Shown here: one piece after another, positions 1-10,916 of the stretch
How the letters are laid out: each line of letters opens with the position of its first letter
Numbering within the stretch: the stretch's first letter is position 1
Assembly: GCA_017744915.1 (NCBI GenBank)
Contig: JAGIAH010000009.1
Location: 248,001 to 312,000 of the forward strand
Origin: Agrobacterium tumefaciens
GTDB lineage: Bacteria; Pseudomonadota; Alphaproteobacteria; Rhizobiales; Rhizobiaceae
Direction: 5' to 3'
Length of the DNA stretch: 64,000 nt
Made by a program: the position numbers and the translations under genes
Notes under the pieces: model-generated
Databases searched by the model: none
What the model was told of the DNA's origin: nothing
What the model saw: only the letters and a program-made list of their open reading frames with translations

Positions 1-276
1 AGCATGCGGCTCGTCATCGTGGTCTTCGTTTTGTGGCTGTGGCGCAAGACGGCGGCGGACCGCACCTTCGCCCATCTCGGCTTTGCCTTCATCATTGCCG
101 GTGCGGCTGGCAATCTTCTCGACCGCTTTTTTTACGGCCACGTCATCGACTATATCCTGTTTCACACGCAGACATGGTCGTTTGCCGTGTTCAATCTGGC
201 TGACAGTTTCATAACCATCGGTGCGGCCTGCGTCATTCTCGATGAATTTCTGCACGCCCGGGCGGCCAAAAAGTAA
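1..276 (+). CDS. lspA: Lipoprotein signal peptidase, C-terminal part (5' end outside window)
   Basis: This is the last 91 residues of signal peptidase II, the inner-membrane aspartyl protease that cleaves signal peptides from diacylglyceryl-prolipoproteins. The reading frame is open to the left edge, so the start lies upstream. Both conserved aspartate regions are visible: GNLLDR followed by HVIDYI, and FNLADS near the C-terminus, which in the family carry the two catalytic Asp residues. Two hydrophobic segments, [10 protein letters not shown] and FAFIIAGAA, fit the third and fourth membrane helices. The first ATG in this fragment is internal and is not the start. Lnt at 20894 acts later in the same lipoprotein pathway but is not linked. 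Confidence 0.93.
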   Translation, partial: SMRLVIVVFVLWLWRKTAADRTFAHLGFAFIIAGAAGNLLDRFFYGHVIDYILFHTQTWSFAVFNLADSFITIGAACVILDEFLHARAAKK

Positions 277-305
277 AATTTTAGCGTTTCAGCCAAACAT
301 ATCAA

Positions 306-327
306 AACCGCTGCCGTGGTAGCGGTT
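306..327 (+). promoter_or_regulatory. Hairpin between lspA and the hybrid kinase gene
   Basis: AACCGCT (306-312) can pair with AGCGGTT (321-327) across an 8-nt loop. The right arm ends just before the kinase ATG at 332 and overlaps the region where its ribosome binding site would sit. It has no U-tract, so it could be a weak end to lspA mRNA or a structure limiting kinase translation. This is inference. Confidence 0.35.
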
Positions 328-331
328 GTGT

Positions 332-2575
332 ATGAGCGAACCGGCAAGACTTCGGCAAAAAGTTTCAGATGGCCTGGCCGCCACCGCGGCGCAGCCGGCA
401 GACCGCGCCGACGCGACAACGCGCCGTGCGGACGAAGAACACGCCAATGATGTCCGCGTGGTTGCGCTCTATGTCGCTGTTTCCCTATCGGTGGGGGCCT
501 TCTCCGCGGCCCTGATCGCGCTTGCGGCGCCCTATGCGATCACCGCCGCGCTCGCTTCCTTTTTTGGCGCCGTGCTGCTCGGCGTCCTGTTTTATGCGCT
601 TTTCGGCAAATCCTTCCCGCTTCCCCGCACGCTGCCCGCGGATTATTCGGATGTCCGGCTGCGGCAAACGCAAAACCGCTCGCTGATTGCGGAGATGCAG
701 GAATCCATGGGCGATATCGTCGTGATCCGTGACATGAGCCGGCGCATCGTTGAGGCGAACCGCGTCTTTCGTGAAATGACCGGTTGCGCCGCGCCCGAAG
801 GACTGAGCTGCGAGGAGATCGGCATTGCTTTCCGCCCGGGCGACAAGGTCCATGCCTATGACGTGGAGATCGCGACGCCGTTCGGTCAGCGCATCTTCTC
901 CTGGCACGATGTCGTGACCCGCGATCTCGCAAGCAGCCGGCTTATGATCAGCAGCATTGCGAGAGACGTGACCGAAGAGCGGCTTGCGCTGGCCGAACGG
1001 GAAGACGCCCGTCTGCGCGCCGAAAAGGCGGATGCCGAAAAGGCGAGGTTGCTCGCCACGGTCAGCCATGAAATCCGCCTGCCGCTTTCGGGCATGCTCG
1101 GCATGAACCATCTTCTGGCGCAGACGAAGCTCAACCAGGAACAGCGCAATTATCTTGACGGCATGAAACAGTCGGGCCAGTCGCTGGTGCAGCTGGTTGA
1201 GGATCTTCTCGATTATTCGACCATGGAGGCGGGGCGCTTCCGGCTCAATCCGCGCGCGGAAAATCTACGGCGGCTGATCGAGAGCATCGTCGAGATGCTG
1301 GCCCATCGCGCCCATGAAAAAGGCATCGAGATCACCTCCTTCGTCACGCCGGATGTGCCCGATTATCTCGATTTCGATCCGGCAAGGTTGCGCCAGGTCC
1401 TGTTCAATCTCATCGGCAACGCCGTCAAATTCACGCGTGAAGGCGGGGTCGTCATCCGGGCTCGCATGGCTGACGGCGAGTTGCAGATCACCGTCGAAGA
1501 TACCGGCCCCGGCATGAGCCCGGTGGAGCAGGCCCGTATCTTCGGGGAATTCGAGCAGGCCGGCCCGCTGTCGCAGCGAAGCGCCGGCACGGGTCTTGGC
1601 CTTGCCATTTCCGCCCGTATCGTGCGGGAATTCGGCGGCAGCCTCACGGTTTCGAGTCGGAAGGGCAAGGGCAGCATTTTCAAGCTGGCATTCCGTCCGG
1701 GTGGCGCACCTGCCGCGATGGCGGATCCGGGCCGCAGGCATTGCCTGCAACATACGAATGTCCTGCTTATCGCGCCAGAGGGCGTGGCGGCGGCGGTGAC
1801 GATGGAGGCAATCAAGGCTTTTGGCGGCAAATGTTTTCTCATCCACCAGGCCGAGGATCTGGAAAGGCTGAAAGCCGGACCGGCGGGCTGGGTCGCCGAT
1901 CTTACCGATATCATCGTCGACCGGCGCGTTTCGCCCCTGTTCAGGGACACCCTGAAGGATTGGCCGCAAGAGAATGTCCGCCGCACGCTGCTGGTCAGCC
2001 CCGAAGAGCGGGCTTCGACCATGCATGTGTCCTTCGATGCCTGGCTGATCCGGCCGCTGCGCGAAAAATCCCTGATCGATGTCCTGTGCGGCCGCCTGCG
2101 TGGCATAGAGCGGCGCGATGCCATCAATGATAATCACCCGGATGTGGGATTTTCGTCTCGGGTGGCGGAAGGGGCAAGCGGTATCGAAATACTCGTGGCC
2201 GAAGACGATGCCGTCAATCAGCGCATCATCCGCGCCGTCCTGGAAAAAAGCGGTTACCTCGTCCGCACGGTCGAAGAGTTCGGGGCCTTGCGGCAATCGC
2301 TGACGCCCGGCGCGTCCCGTCTGCCTGCTCTCATCGTCTCCGATCTCAATATGCCGGGTGGCGAAGGGCTCGATGTGCTGCCGGATATTCTCAATACGCT
2401 GAAGGGCGAGAGAAATATTCCCCTCATCGTGCTCAGTGGCGACACGGGTGATGAGGCGGCCGAAATTTTGCTGAAGGCCGGCGCGGGCGCGGTTTTGGCC
2501 AAGCCTGCGGACCCACGACGGCTGGTTGAGGAAATCCGCCGCCTGCTGGAGGCGAAACGCCTTTCATCATCATAG
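332..2575 (+). CDS. Membrane hybrid sensor histidine kinase with C-terminal receiver
   Basis: This 747-residue hybrid kinase has an N-terminal cytoplasmic tail and two membrane helices (about 42-95) with almost no periplasmic loop. A PAS-like domain follows (about 115-210), then HisKA with the phospho-acceptor in SHEIR (His246), and HATPase_c with an N box (FNLIGNAVKF) and G boxes (DTGPGMS, GTGLGLA). A second region (about 475-595) looks like a degenerate receiver. The terminal receiver has AEDD, a phosphorylatable Asp671 in SDLNMPG and the conserved Lys in AKPAD. The architecture fits phosphorelay kinases sensing from the membrane or cytosol. I chose ATG 332; TTG 326 is in frame but lies inside a hairpin. 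No response regulator gene is adjacent, and the signal is unknown. Confidence 0.9.
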   Translation: MSEPARLRQKVSDGLAATAAQPADRADATTRRADEEHANDVRVVALYVAVSLSVGAFSAALIALAAPYAITAALASFFGAVLLGVLFYALFGKSFPLPRTLPADYSDVRLRQTQNRSLIAEMQESMGDIVVIRDMSRRIVEANRVFREMTGCAAPEGLSCEEIGIAFRPGDKVHAYDVEIATPFGQRIFSWHDVVTRDLASSRLMISSIARDVTEERLALAEREDARLRAEKADAEKARLLATVSHEIRLPLSGMLGMNHLLAQTKLNQEQRNYLDGMKQSGQSLVQLVEDLLDYSTMEAGRFRLNPRAENLRRLIESIVEMLAHRAHEKGIEITSFVTPDVPDYLDFDPARLRQVLFNLIGNAVKFTREGGVVIRARMADGELQITVEDTGPGMSPVEQARIFGEFEQAGPLSQRSAGTGLGLAISARIVREFGGSLTVSSRKGKGSIFKLAFRPGGAPAAMADPGRRHCLQHTNVLLIAPEGVAAAVTMEAIKAFGGKCFLIHQAEDLERLKAGPAGWVADLTDIIVDRRVSPLFRDTLKDWPQENVRRTLLVSPEERASTMHVSFDAWLIRPLREKSLIDVLCGRLRGIERRDAINDNHPDVGFSSRVAEGASGIEILVAEDDAVNQRIIRAVLEKSGYLVRTVEEFGALRQSLTPGASRLPALIVSDLNMPGGEGLDVLPDILNTLKGERNIPLIVLSGDTGDEAAEILLKAGAGAVLAKPADPRRLVEEIRRLLEAKRLSSS

Positions 2576-2590
2576 CTTGACGGGCTGGCC

Positions 2591-2619
2591 CTGGCGTCAT
2601 TTTGTCACTATTCTGTCGT
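2591..2619 (+). promoter_or_regulatory. Candidate Pho box (three tandem PhoB half-sites) before olsB
   Basis: Three 7-mers recur with an exact 11-bp period: CTGGCGT (2591), TTGTCAC (2602) and CTGTCGT (2613), separated by 4-bp AT-rich spacers. The rhizobial PhoB consensus is CTGTCAT-N4-CTGTCAT with this period. The last two units match 5/7 and 6/7. A further perfect CTGTCAT lies on the opposite strand at 2633-2639. Ornithine-lipid synthesis is known to rise on phosphate limitation in rhizobia, which fits. Confidence 0.55.
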
Positions 2620-2669
2620 CAATTAGTGATTTATGACAGGAAAATTCTTTGGTGGCGGAGCGATTCCCC

Positions 2670-3551
2670 ATGGTTGCCGAAATCCTCAATCACGACATTT
2701 GTGAAAACAATGTCGTCATTACTCCTCGTCCCGAGACCGCTCAGGACAATGAGGGTCTTTTCGGTCGTATAGGCACGCTGGAAACACGGCTGGCCAGAAC
2801 CGAACGCGAAATCGATGCCGCGCAATCCGTGCGTTATCGGGTTTTCGTCGAGGAAATGAAAGCGCGCCTTCCCGCTGACGCGATGCGCCGCAAGCGCGAC
2901 TTCGACGCGTGGGACAGCGTCTGCGATCATCTGCTCGTGCTCGACAAGGCGATCGAAGGCGACAGCGAAGATCAGATCGTCGGCACTTACCGTCTGCTGC
3001 GGCAGGAAACGGCGCTCGCCAATAATGGTTTTTATTCCGCCAGCGAGTTCGATATCGCCGGGCTCGTCGCGCGCCATCCGGGCAAGCGCTTCATGGAGCT
3101 TGGCCGTTCCTGCGTGCTGCCGGAATATCGCACCAAGCGTACGGTCGAGCTTCTGTGGCAGGGCAACTGGGCCTATGCCGCGAAACACCGCATGGATGCC
3201 ATGATCGGCTGCGCCTCCTTCCCCGGCGTCCAGCCGGAAGCGCATGCGCTGGCGCTCTCCTTCCTGCACCATAATTGCCTTGCAAAGGGAGAGTGGGAAG
3301 CGGTCGCTCTGCCCGAACTCTACCATGAGATGGACCTCGTGCCGGCCGAGGCGCTCAACGCCCGCAAGGCGCTGAACGCCATGCCGCCGCTGATCAAGGG
3401 TTATATGCGCCTCGGCGCCATGTTCGGCTCCGGCGCGGTCGTGGACCATGCCTTCAATACGACGGACGTTCTGGTGGTCCTGCCCGTAGCCTCGATCGCC
3501 GGCCGCTATATCAGCTATTATGGCGGCGAGGCTGAGCGCATCAACGGCTGA
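2670..3551 (+). CDS. olsB: OlsB: 3-hydroxyacyl-ACP-dependent ornithine N-acyltransferase
   Basis: OlsB transfers a 3-hydroxyacyl chain from ACP to the alpha-amino group of ornithine, giving lyso-ornithine lipid, the first step to the phosphorus-free membrane lipid ornithine lipid. The 293-residue protein has the GNAT/autoinducer-synthase-like fold signature of the family: RYRVFVEEM near residue 55, then FMELGRSCVLPEYR near 142-155 and MIGCASFPG. The position just before mutS matches other rhizobial genomes as I recall them. ATG 2670 has GGAG upstream; an in-frame TTG at 2649 also has a good Shine-Dalgarno (AGGA) and would add seven residues, so the start is open. OlsA, for the second step, lies 12 kb downstream at 15572. 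Confidence 0.9.
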   Translation: MVAEILNHDICENNVVITPRPETAQDNEGLFGRIGTLETRLARTEREIDAAQSVRYRVFVEEMKARLPADAMRRKRDFDAWDSVCDHLLVLDKAIEGDSEDQIVGTYRLLRQETALANNGFYSASEFDIAGLVARHPGKRFMELGRSCVLPEYRTKRTVELLWQGNWAYAAKHRMDAMIGCASFPGVQPEAHALALSFLHHNCLAKGEWEAVALPELYHEMDLVPAEALNARKALNAMPPLIKGYMRLGAMFGSGAVVDHAFNTTDVLVVLPVASIAGRYISYYGGEAERING

Positions 3552-3679
3552 GCGGATTTTGATCGGGGCCTATCGGGATGTTCCTGTGGGCAGTGGCCCG
3601 GTGCGTGTTGTGCTGGGGCGGCCATTGCCGCTAGTGTCGGCGCTCCTTTTCCGCAACACGATATGACATCGGCAGGCCA

Positions 3680-6394
3680 TTGACGGACGTTCTGACAACC
3701 GCTTCCCTGATCTCGGAAGAGAGCCGCGCGACGGCCACTCCGATGATGGAGCAATATATCGAGATCAAGGCGAACAATCCCGGTTCGCTGCTGTTCTACC
3801 GCATGGGCGATTTTTACGAATTGTTCTTTGACGATGCGGTCGAAGCCTCCCGCGCTTTGGGTATCACGCTGACGAAACGCGGGCAGCATATGGGGCACGA
3901 TATTCCCATGTGCGGCGTTCCCGTTCATGCGGCGGATGATTATCTGCAAAAACTCATCCTGCGCGGCTATCGTGTCGCCGTCTGCGAGCAGGTCGAAGAC
4001 CCGGCGGAGGCTAAGAAGCGCGGATCGAAATCCGTGGTCAAGCGCGATGTGGTGCGGCTCGTCACGCCCGGCACGCTGACCGAAGAAAAGCTGCTGTCGC
4101 CGACGGAATCCAACTACCTGATGGCGCTTGCCCGTATTCGCGGCAGCGCCGAGGCGCAGTTCGCGCTTGCCTGGATCGATATTTCCACCGGCGTCTTCCG
4201 TCTGGCGGAAACCACGCTGACGCGGCTTCTCGCCGATATCTGGCGCATCGATCCGCGTGAGCTGATCGTCGCCGACAGCCTGTTCCACGACGAGGAATTG
4301 CGGCCGGTTTTCGATGTGCTGGGCCGCGTCGCGGTGCCGCAACCGGCCATTCTTTTTGACAGCGCCACGGCGGAAGGACGTATTGCCCGTTACTTCAACG
4401 TCTCGACGCTGGATGGTTTTGGCACGTTTTCGCGGGTGGAAATGGCCGCTGCCGCGGCGGCCGTGGCCTATGTCGAAAAGACCCAGATTGCCGAACGCCC
4501 GCCGCTCGGCGCGCCGGAGCGGGAAAGTGCGGCCTCCACCCTTTTCATCGATCCCGCCACCCGCGCCAATCTGGAACTGGTAAAGACGCTGTCGGGCGAA
4601 AGGGATGGATCGCTGCTGCACGCGCTTAACCGCACGGTCACGGGCGGTGGCGCGCGGCTTCTGGCCGAGCGGCTGATGTCGCCCTTGACCGATCCCGAAA
4701 AGATCAATGCCCGCCTCGATGCCGTGGCCTATCTCATCGATGACGTCGCCCTCTGCGATGGCCTGCGCGATGCGCTGAAACATGTCGCCGATATGCCGCG
4801 TGCGCTTTCGCGTCTCGCGCTGGAGCGCGGCGGGCCGCGCGATCTTGGTGCCATCCGGCAGGGTTTGGTTTCGGCCGAAAAAATTGCGATCATTCTCGAT
4901 GGCGGGCTGCTGCCGGAGGAACTGGCGGCGGCGCTTTCGGATTTGAAAGCCCTGCCTAGCGGGCTGGAAGCCATGCTCGGCTCGATGCTGGCCGACGATC
5001 TGCCGCTTCTGAAACGCGACGGCGGTTTCCTGCGCGAGGGTGCCAATCCCGAACTCGACGAGGTGCGGGCGCTGCGCGACCAGTCACGCCGGGTGATCGC
5101 CGGGCTGCAGCTGCAATATGCCGATGAGACCGGCATCAAATCGCTCAAGATCAAGCACAACAACGTGCTGGGCTATTTCATCGAGGTGACGGCGGGCAAT
5201 GCGGATGTGATGATGGCAACGGATGAGGCCAAGGCGCGTTTCATCCACCGTCAGACCATGGCGGGCGCCATGCGCTTCACCACCACCGAGCTTGCCGATC
5301 TCGAAAGCCGCATCGCCAATGCCGCGGCTGAGGCTCTGACCATGGAGCTGGAGGCCTTCGAGCGTATGGTCAAGGCCGTGGTGCAGCAGGCGGAGGCGAT
5401 CAAGGCCGGCGCGCTGGCGCTTGCGGTGATCGATGTCGCCTCGAGCCTTGCTTATCTCGCCACCGAACAGGCCTATTGCCGCCCGATCGTCGATGCCTCC
5501 ATGACCTTCGCGATCACAGGCGGACGCCATCCGGTGGTGGAGCAGGCGCTGCGGCGGCAATCCGCCGGGCCGTTCATCGCCAATAATTGCGATCTGTCGG
5601 CAAGCGATGGTGGCAAGAACGGTGCGATCTGGCTGCTCACCGGTCCCAACATGGGCGGTAAATCGACCTTCCTGCGCCAGAATGCGCTGATCGCCATTCT
5701 CGCGCAGATTGGCTCCTTCGTTCCGGCGGAAGCCGCCCATATCGGTGTCGTTGACCGGCTGTTTTCCCGTGTCGGCGCCTCCGACGATCTGGCGCGCGGC
5801 CGCTCGACCTTCATGGTGGAAATGGTGGAAACCGCCGCCATTCTCAATCAGGCGACGGATCGCTCGCTGGTCATTCTGGACGAGATCGGGCGTGGGACTG
5901 CGACTTTCGACGGGCTTTCGATCGCCTGGGCGGCGGTGGAACATCTGCACGAGGTCAATCGTTGCCGGGGCCTCTTCGCCACCCATTTCCATGAGCTGAC
6001 GGTCTTGTCGGAAAAACTCGGCCGCCTTTCCAATGCCACGATGCGGGTGAAGGAATGGGAAGGCGATGTCATCTTCCTGCACGAAGTCGGACCGGGCGCT
6101 GCGGACCGTTCCTATGGCATTCAGGTGGCGCGTCTCGCGGGCCTTCCGGCATCGGTGGTGGAGCGTGCCCGCGAAGTGCTGACGAAGCTCGAAGATGCCG
6201 ACCGCAAGAACCCGGCGAGCCAGCTGATCGACGATCTGCCGCTGTTCCAGATTGCCGTGCGCCGCGAGGAAACCCGCAAGGCGGCGCCATCGAAGGTGGA
6301 GGAGGCTTTGAAGAGCTTCAATCCGGACGAAATGACGCCGCGTGAGGCATTGGACGCGCTCTATGCCTTGAAGAAAGAACTTGGCAAGGCTTGA
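3680..6394 (+). CDS. mutS: DNA mismatch repair protein MutS
   Basis: MutS binds mismatches and small loops and recruits MutL in an ATP-dependent way. The 904 residues cover all five domains: the mismatch-binding motif [10 protein letters not shown], in which the Phe-x-Glu element wedges at the mispair, then connector, lever and clamp regions. The ATPase has Walker [10 protein letters not shown] (about 655), Walker [11 protein letters not shown] and ATHFHELT. The listed start is a TTG with only a close AGG upstream; the next in-frame start is ATG 3743, directly before MEQYIEIK where most MutS proteins begin to align, so the first 21 residues are uncertain. mutL is not in the window. Confidence 0.95.
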   Translation: MTDVLTTASLISEESRATATPMMEQYIEIKANNPGSLLFYRMGDFYELFFDDAVEASRALGITLTKRGQHMGHDIPMCGVPVHAADDYLQKLILRGYRVAVCEQVEDPAEAKKRGSKSVVKRDVVRLVTPGTLTEEKLLSPTESNYLMALARIRGSAEAQFALAWIDISTGVFRLAETTLTRLLADIWRIDPRELIVADSLFHDEELRPVFDVLGRVAVPQPAILFDSATAEGRIARYFNVSTLDGFGTFSRVEMAAAAAAVAYVEKTQIAERPPLGAPERESAASTLFIDPATRANLELVKTLSGERDGSLLHALNRTVTGGGARLLAERLMSPLTDPEKINARLDAVAYLIDDVALCDGLRDALKHVADMPRALSRLALERGGPRDLGAIRQGLVSAEKIAIILDGGLLPEELAAALSDLKALPSGLEAMLGSMLADDLPLLKRDGGFLREGANPELDEVRALRDQSRRVIAGLQLQYADETGIKSLKIKHNNVLGYFIEVTAGNADVMMATDEAKARFIHRQTMAGAMRFTTTELADLESRIANAAAEALTMELEAFERMVKAVVQQAEAIKAGALALAVIDVASSLAYLATEQAYCRPIVDASMTFAITGGRHPVVEQALRRQSAGPFIANNCDLSASDGGKNGAIWLLTGPNMGGKSTFLRQNALIAILAQIGSFVPAEAAHIGVVDRLFSRVGASDDLARGRSTFMVEMVETAAILNQATDRSLVILDEIGRGTATFDGLSIAWAAVEHLHEVNRCRGLFATHFHELTVLSEKLGRLSNATMRVKEWEGDVIFLHEVGPGAADRSYGIQVARLAGLPASVVERAREVLTKLEDADRKNPASQLIDDLPLFQIAVRREETRKAAPSKVEEALKSFNPDEMTPREALDALYALKKELGKA

Positions 6395-6490
6395 AGGGAT
6401 AGAGTGCCTGTCCATCGCCTTTAAAACTCGCTATAGGACACTCCCATCGCAAGCGGTGGGGTCTCCCACAGGACATGGATACCGGCATAG

Positions 6491-9319
6491 ATGGCCATCA
6501 AGGACCTGGATTTTTCCGACATTCTCGATGTCTCGGCGCTGAAGCGCGACTGCGACGTCATCTTCAAGGAAGACGGCAAGCGTATCGCCGATATCAGGTC
6601 CGACCTGCTGCCGCTCTTCCGCAAGGCCAGCACGGAAGGCCGGGAAAAGGCGCGGGAACTGCTGAAAACCGATGGCAGCGGCATTGATTGCGCCCGGCGC
6701 ATCTCCTGGCTTCAGGACCGGCTAATCGAGACGCTTTACGATCTCACCTGCCAATATGTCTATCCGAAGGATGCGACCCAGATCGCGGTTGCAGCTGTCG
6801 GCGGGTACGGTCGCGGCACGCTGGCGCCGGGATCGGATATCGACCTCCTGTTCCTGCTGCCGGCGAAGAACACGCCTGACATGCACAAGGCCGTGGAGTT
6901 CGTGCTTTATCTCCTCTGGGACCTCGGCTTCAAGGTTGGCCATGCCACCCGCACGGTGGATGAATCTATCCGCCTCTCCAAATCCGATATGACGATCCGC
7001 ACCGCCATTCTGGAAGTGCGGGCGATCTGCGGCAAAAAATCCCTGACTGACGACCTCGAAAAGCGTTTCGAGTCGGAAGTCGTCACCGGCACCGGCCCGG
7101 AATTTATCGCCGCCAAGCTCGCCGAGCGCGACCAGCGCCACCGCAAGGCGGGCGATACGCGTTATCTGGTGGAGCCGAATGTCAAGGAAGGCAAGGGCGG
7201 GTTGCGCGACCTGCACACGCTGTTCTGGATTGCCAAATATTATTACCACGTTCGCGACACGGCCGATCTGGTCAAACTCGGCGTTTTGTCGAGATCGGAA
7301 CTGAAGCTGTTCGAGAAGGCCGATGATTTTCTCTGGGCCGTCCGATGCCAGATGCATTTCATCACCGGCAAGGCCGAAGAACGCCTTTCCTTCGATATTC
7401 AGCGTGAAATCGCCGATGCGCTGAACTATCAGCCGCGCCCGGGCCTCTCCGCCGTCGAACGTTTCATGAAGCACTATTTCCTCGTGGCGAAGGACGTCGG
7501 TGATCTGACGCGCATCGTCTGCGCGGCACTTGAGGACCGTCAGGCGAAGGATGTGCCGGGCCTTTCCGGTGTCCTGAGCCGCTTCGCCCACCGTGTTCGC
7601 AAGATTCCGGGCTCTGTGGAATTCGTCGAGGATCGGGGACGCATTGCGCTTGCCAAACCCGATGTCTTCAAGAACGACCCGGTCAATCTGATCCGGCTCT
7701 TCCACATCGCCGATATCAACAATCTCGAACTGCATCCGGATGCGCTGCGCGTCGTCACCCGCTCGCTGTCGCTCATCAATGACGAGCTTCGGGAAAATGA
7801 GGAAGCAAACCGGCTTTTCCTGTCGATCCTCACCTCCCGGCGTGATCCGGCGCTGACGCTGAGGCGCATGAATGAGGCCGGCGTGCTGGGCAAGTTCATC
7901 CCCGAATTCGGCAAGATCGTCGCGATGATGCAGTTCAACATGTATCATCACTATACGGTGGATGAGCACCTGATCCGTTCTGTTGGCGTTCTGTCGGAAG
8001 TGGACAAGGGAACGGCTGTCGATGCCCATCCGCTCGCCAACCAGCTGATGCCCAGCGTCGAGGAACGCGAGGCGCTTTATGTCGCCGTGCTACTGCACGA
8101 TGTGGCGAAGGGCCGGCAGGAAGATCATTCGATTGCCGGCGCGCGCGTCGCGCGCAAGCTTTGCCAGCGTTTCCGCCTGACCGGCAAGCAGACCGAAACG
8201 GTCGTCTGGCTAATCGAGCAGCACCTGCTGATGTCCATGGTCGCCCAGACGCGCGACCTGCACGACCGCAAGACCATCACCGACTTCGCCGACAAGGTGC
8301 AGTCCATGGAGCGGCTGAAGATGCTGCTCATCCTGACGGTCTGCGATATCCGCGCCGTTGGCCCCGGCGTGTGGAACGGTTGGAAGGGGCAGTTGCTGCG
8401 TTCGCTTTATTACGAGACCGAGTTGCTGCTCTCCGGCGGCTTCTCGGAAGTCTCCCGCAAGGAGCGCGCGCAGATCGCCCGGCAGGCGCTTTACGATGCC
8501 CTTGATGACTGGGGCCAGAAGGCACGACGCAAATATACCAAGCTGCATTACGAGCCCTATCTGCTGACGGTGGCGCTGGAGGATCAGGTGCGCCACACCC
8601 GCTTCATCCGCGAGGCGGACAAGCAGGAAAAAGCACTGTCGACCATGGTGCGCACCCATTCTTTCCACGCCATCACCGAAATTACGGTATTGGCGCCGGA
8701 CCATCCGCGCCTTTTGTCGATCATCACCGGCGCCTGTGCGGCGGCTGGCGCAAACATTGCCGATGCGCAGATTTTCACCACCTCCGACGGGCGGGCGCTC
8801 GATACGATCCTCATCAACCGCGAATTCCCGATCGACGAAGACGAGATGCGACGCGGCAACAATGTCGGCAAGCTCATTGAAGAGGTCCTGTCGGGCCGCC
8901 AGCGCCTGCCGGAAATGATCGCCACGCGCACCAAGAGCCGGAAGAAAAAGAGCGCCTTCACCATTCCGCCTTCCGTCACCATCTCGAATGGTCTGTCGAA
9001 CAAGTTCACCGTCATCGAGGTCGAATGCCTCGACCGGCCGGGGCTTCTGGCGGATATGACGGCGGTCATTGCCGACCTGTCGCTCGATATTCACTCCGCC
9101 CGCATCACCACCTTCGGCGAAAAGGTCATCGACACCTTCTATGTCACGGACCTCTTCGGGCAGAAGGTGACGAATGACAACCGGCAGGCCAGCATCGCCA
9201 CGCGCCTGAAGGCGGTGATGAGCGAGCAGGAAGATGAATTGCGCGACCGCATGCCGAACGGCATCATCGCCCATCCAGACGTGGCGGCCCTGCCGGCCGC
9301 GCGCACGGCAAAGGCTTGA
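6491..9319 (+). CDS. glnD: Bifunctional uridylyltransferase/uridylyl-removing enzyme GlnD
   Basis: GlnD senses glutamine and adds UMP to, or removes it from, PII proteins (GlnB/GlnK), setting nitrogen status. The 942-residue protein shows the full order: nucleotidyltransferase domain with [19 protein letters not shown] (about 100-118), a linker domain, an HD hydrolase domain with [14 protein letters not shown], and two C-terminal ACT domains ([18 protein letters not shown] and [18 protein letters not shown]) that bind glutamine. Length and order are normal for the family. It starts at ATG 6491 after a 96-bp gap from mutS, and murJ follows after only 7 bp, so the two are probably co-transcribed. 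Confidence 0.96.
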   Translation: MAIKDLDFSDILDVSALKRDCDVIFKEDGKRIADIRSDLLPLFRKASTEGREKARELLKTDGSGIDCARRISWLQDRLIETLYDLTCQYVYPKDATQIAVAAVGGYGRGTLAPGSDIDLLFLLPAKNTPDMHKAVEFVLYLLWDLGFKVGHATRTVDESIRLSKSDMTIRTAILEVRAICGKKSLTDDLEKRFESEVVTGTGPEFIAAKLAERDQRHRKAGDTRYLVEPNVKEGKGGLRDLHTLFWIAKYYYHVRDTADLVKLGVLSRSELKLFEKADDFLWAVRCQMHFITGKAEERLSFDIQREIADALNYQPRPGLSAVERFMKHYFLVAKDVGDLTRIVCAALEDRQAKDVPGLSGVLSRFAHRVRKIPGSVEFVEDRGRIALAKPDVFKNDPVNLIRLFHIADINNLELHPDALRVVTRSLSLINDELRENEEANRLFLSILTSRRDPALTLRRMNEAGVLGKFIPEFGKIVAMMQFNMYHHYTVDEHLIRSVGVLSEVDKGTAVDAHPLANQLMPSVEEREALYVAVLLHDVAKGRQEDHSIAGARVARKLCQRFRLTGKQTETVVWLIEQHLLMSMVAQTRDLHDRKTITDFADKVQSMERLKMLLILTVCDIRAVGPGVWNGWKGQLLRSLYYETELLLSGGFSEVSRKERAQIARQALYDALDDWGQKARRKYTKLHYEPYLLTVALEDQVRHTRFIREADKQEKALSTMVRTHSFHAITEITVLAPDHPRLLSIITGACAAAGANIADAQIFTTSDGRALDTILINREFPIDEDEMRRGNNVGKLIEEVLSGRQRLPEMIATRTKSRKKKSAFTIPPSVTISNGLSNKFTVIEVECLDRPGLLADMTAVIADLSLDIHSARITTFGEKVIDTFYVTDLFGQKVTNDNRQASIATRLKAVMSEQEDELRDRMPNGIIAHPDVAALPAARTAKA

Positions 9320-9326
9320 AGCGCCC

Positions 9327-10916
9327 ATGAGTCTGATCGGCAAGTTCGCCACCGTCGGCACCGCCACGCTCGGCAGCCGCATTTTCGGTTTTCTGCGCGA
9401 AACCCTGATGGCCGCCGCCGTCGGCACCGGCCCGGTGGCCGATGCCTTCAACGCCGCGTTCCGTTTCCCCAATACCTTCCGGCGGCTCTTTGCCGAAGGC
9501 GCCTTCAACTCGGCCTTCGTGCCGCTTTTCGCTAAGGAGATAGAGGCGAACGGTATGGAGGGCGCAAGGCGCTTTTCCGAGGAAGTCTTCGGCGTTCTCT
9601 TCACCGTGCTTTTGGCGCTGACGATCGTGATGGAGCTGTCGATGCCCTTCATCGTTCGCACGATCATCGCGCCGGGCTTCGTCGATGACCCGGTGAAGTT
9701 CGAAAACACCATCCATCTCGCCACCATCATGTTCCCTTATCTCGCCTGCATGTCGCTGGCGGCGATGATGGGCGGCATGCTGAATTCGCTGCACCGTTAT
9801 TTCGCGGCGGCGATTGCGCCGGTTTTCTTAAACATCATCCTCATCGGCGTGCTCGCGCTTGCCTGGTGGAAGAATTACGATCCCTTGCAGGTGGGTTACG
9901 CACTCTCCTGGGGTGTGATGGTGGCAGGTCTGGTGCAGCTTGCCATCGTCTGGATCGCCGTGCGTAATGCCGGCATGCGGATCGGTTTCCGCAGGCCGCG
10001 GCTGACCAAGAACGTGCAACGGCTTCTGGTGCTTGCCCTGCCTGCCGCGATCACTGGCGGCATCACGCAGATCAACCTTCTGATCAACACCAATATTGCG
10101 TCTGCCGGCGAGGGCGTGATCTCTTCGCTTGCCTATGCGGACCGGATTTATCAATTGCCTCTCGGCGTCGTCGGTATTGCGGTCGCCACCGTGCTTCTGC
10201 CGGAACTGGCGCGGGCTTTGCGCGGCGGTCATATGGTCGAGGCAGGCAGTCTTCAAAATCGCTCGGTCGAATTCGTATTGTTCCTGACCTTGCCCGCTGC
10301 CGCTGCCCTCCTGGTCATGGCGGAGCCCATCGTGCGTTTTCTCTACGAGCGCGGCAATTTCTCGCCTTCAGCCACCATCACCGTCGCGCAAATCCTCGGT
10401 ATCTATGGCTTGGGTCTGCCGGCTTTCGTGCTGATCAAGGCCTTCATTCCGGGCTTTTTCGCCCGCGAGGACACCCGCACGCCAATGATTTTTGCGGCGA
10501 TTTCCGTGGTTGTGAATGTCTCCCTGGCACTGACGCTGTTTCCGCGTCTCGGCGGCCCGGGCATCGCCATCGCTGAAATCACCGCCGGCTGGGTCAATGC
10601 CGCCCTCCTGTTCGGCATGCTTTTGTGGCGCGGTCACTGGCATGTGGATATTCCGCTGCTGACCCGCATTCCGCGGTTGCTTCTGGCCGCAGCTTTGATG
10701 GCCGTTTTTGTGCATTATGCGCTGACCTATCTGAGTTTCGAGCTCTCCTCCGCCTCATCCATCTTCGTCCGGGCCGGCACCATCATGGGCCTCGTCTTTG
10801 CGGCCATGCTGGTCTATTTCGTGCTAGCTTTCGTTTCGGGCGGTGCCGATATCGGCATGGTCAAGAGAGCCATCCGCAAGCGCGGTAAAAAGACCGCTGA
10901 AACGGAGGCGGGCTGA
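9327..10916 (+). CDS. murJ: Lipid II flippase MurJ (MviN)
   Basis: MurJ is the polytopic inner-membrane protein that moves the peptidoglycan precursor lipid II to the periplasmic face. The 529-residue product starts MSLIGKFATVGTATLGSRIFGFLRETLMA and contains many hydrophobic helices (about 14 expected). Conserved MurJ elements include the early GFLRE motif, RRLFAEGAFNSAFVP and the charged FFAREDTRTP loop. ATG 9327 lies 7 bp after the glnD stop; longer in-frame extensions fall inside glnD and are unlikely. Its stop overlaps the start of the VOC gene (TGATG), indicating translational coupling. Confidence 0.95.
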   Translation: MSLIGKFATVGTATLGSRIFGFLRETLMAAAVGTGPVADAFNAAFRFPNTFRRLFAEGAFNSAFVPLFAKEIEANGMEGARRFSEEVFGVLFTVLLALTIVMELSMPFIVRTIIAPGFVDDPVKFENTIHLATIMFPYLACMSLAAMMGGMLNSLHRYFAAAIAPVFLNIILIGVLALAWWKNYDPLQVGYALSWGVMVAGLVQLAIVWIAVRNAGMRIGFRRPRLTKNVQRLLVLALPAAITGGITQINLLINTNIASAGEGVISSLAYADRIYQLPLGVVGIAVATVLLPELARALRGGHMVEAGSLQNRSVEFVLFLTLPAAAALLVMAEPIVRFLYERGNFSPSATITVAQILGIYGLGLPAFVLIKAFIPGFFAREDTRTPMIFAAISVVVNVSLALTLFPRLGGPGIAIAEITAGWVNAALLFGMLLWRGHWHVDIPLLTRIPRLLLAAALMAVFVHYALTYLSFELSSASSIFVRAGTIMGLVFAAMLVYFVLAFVSGGADIGMVKRAIRKRGKKTAETEAG

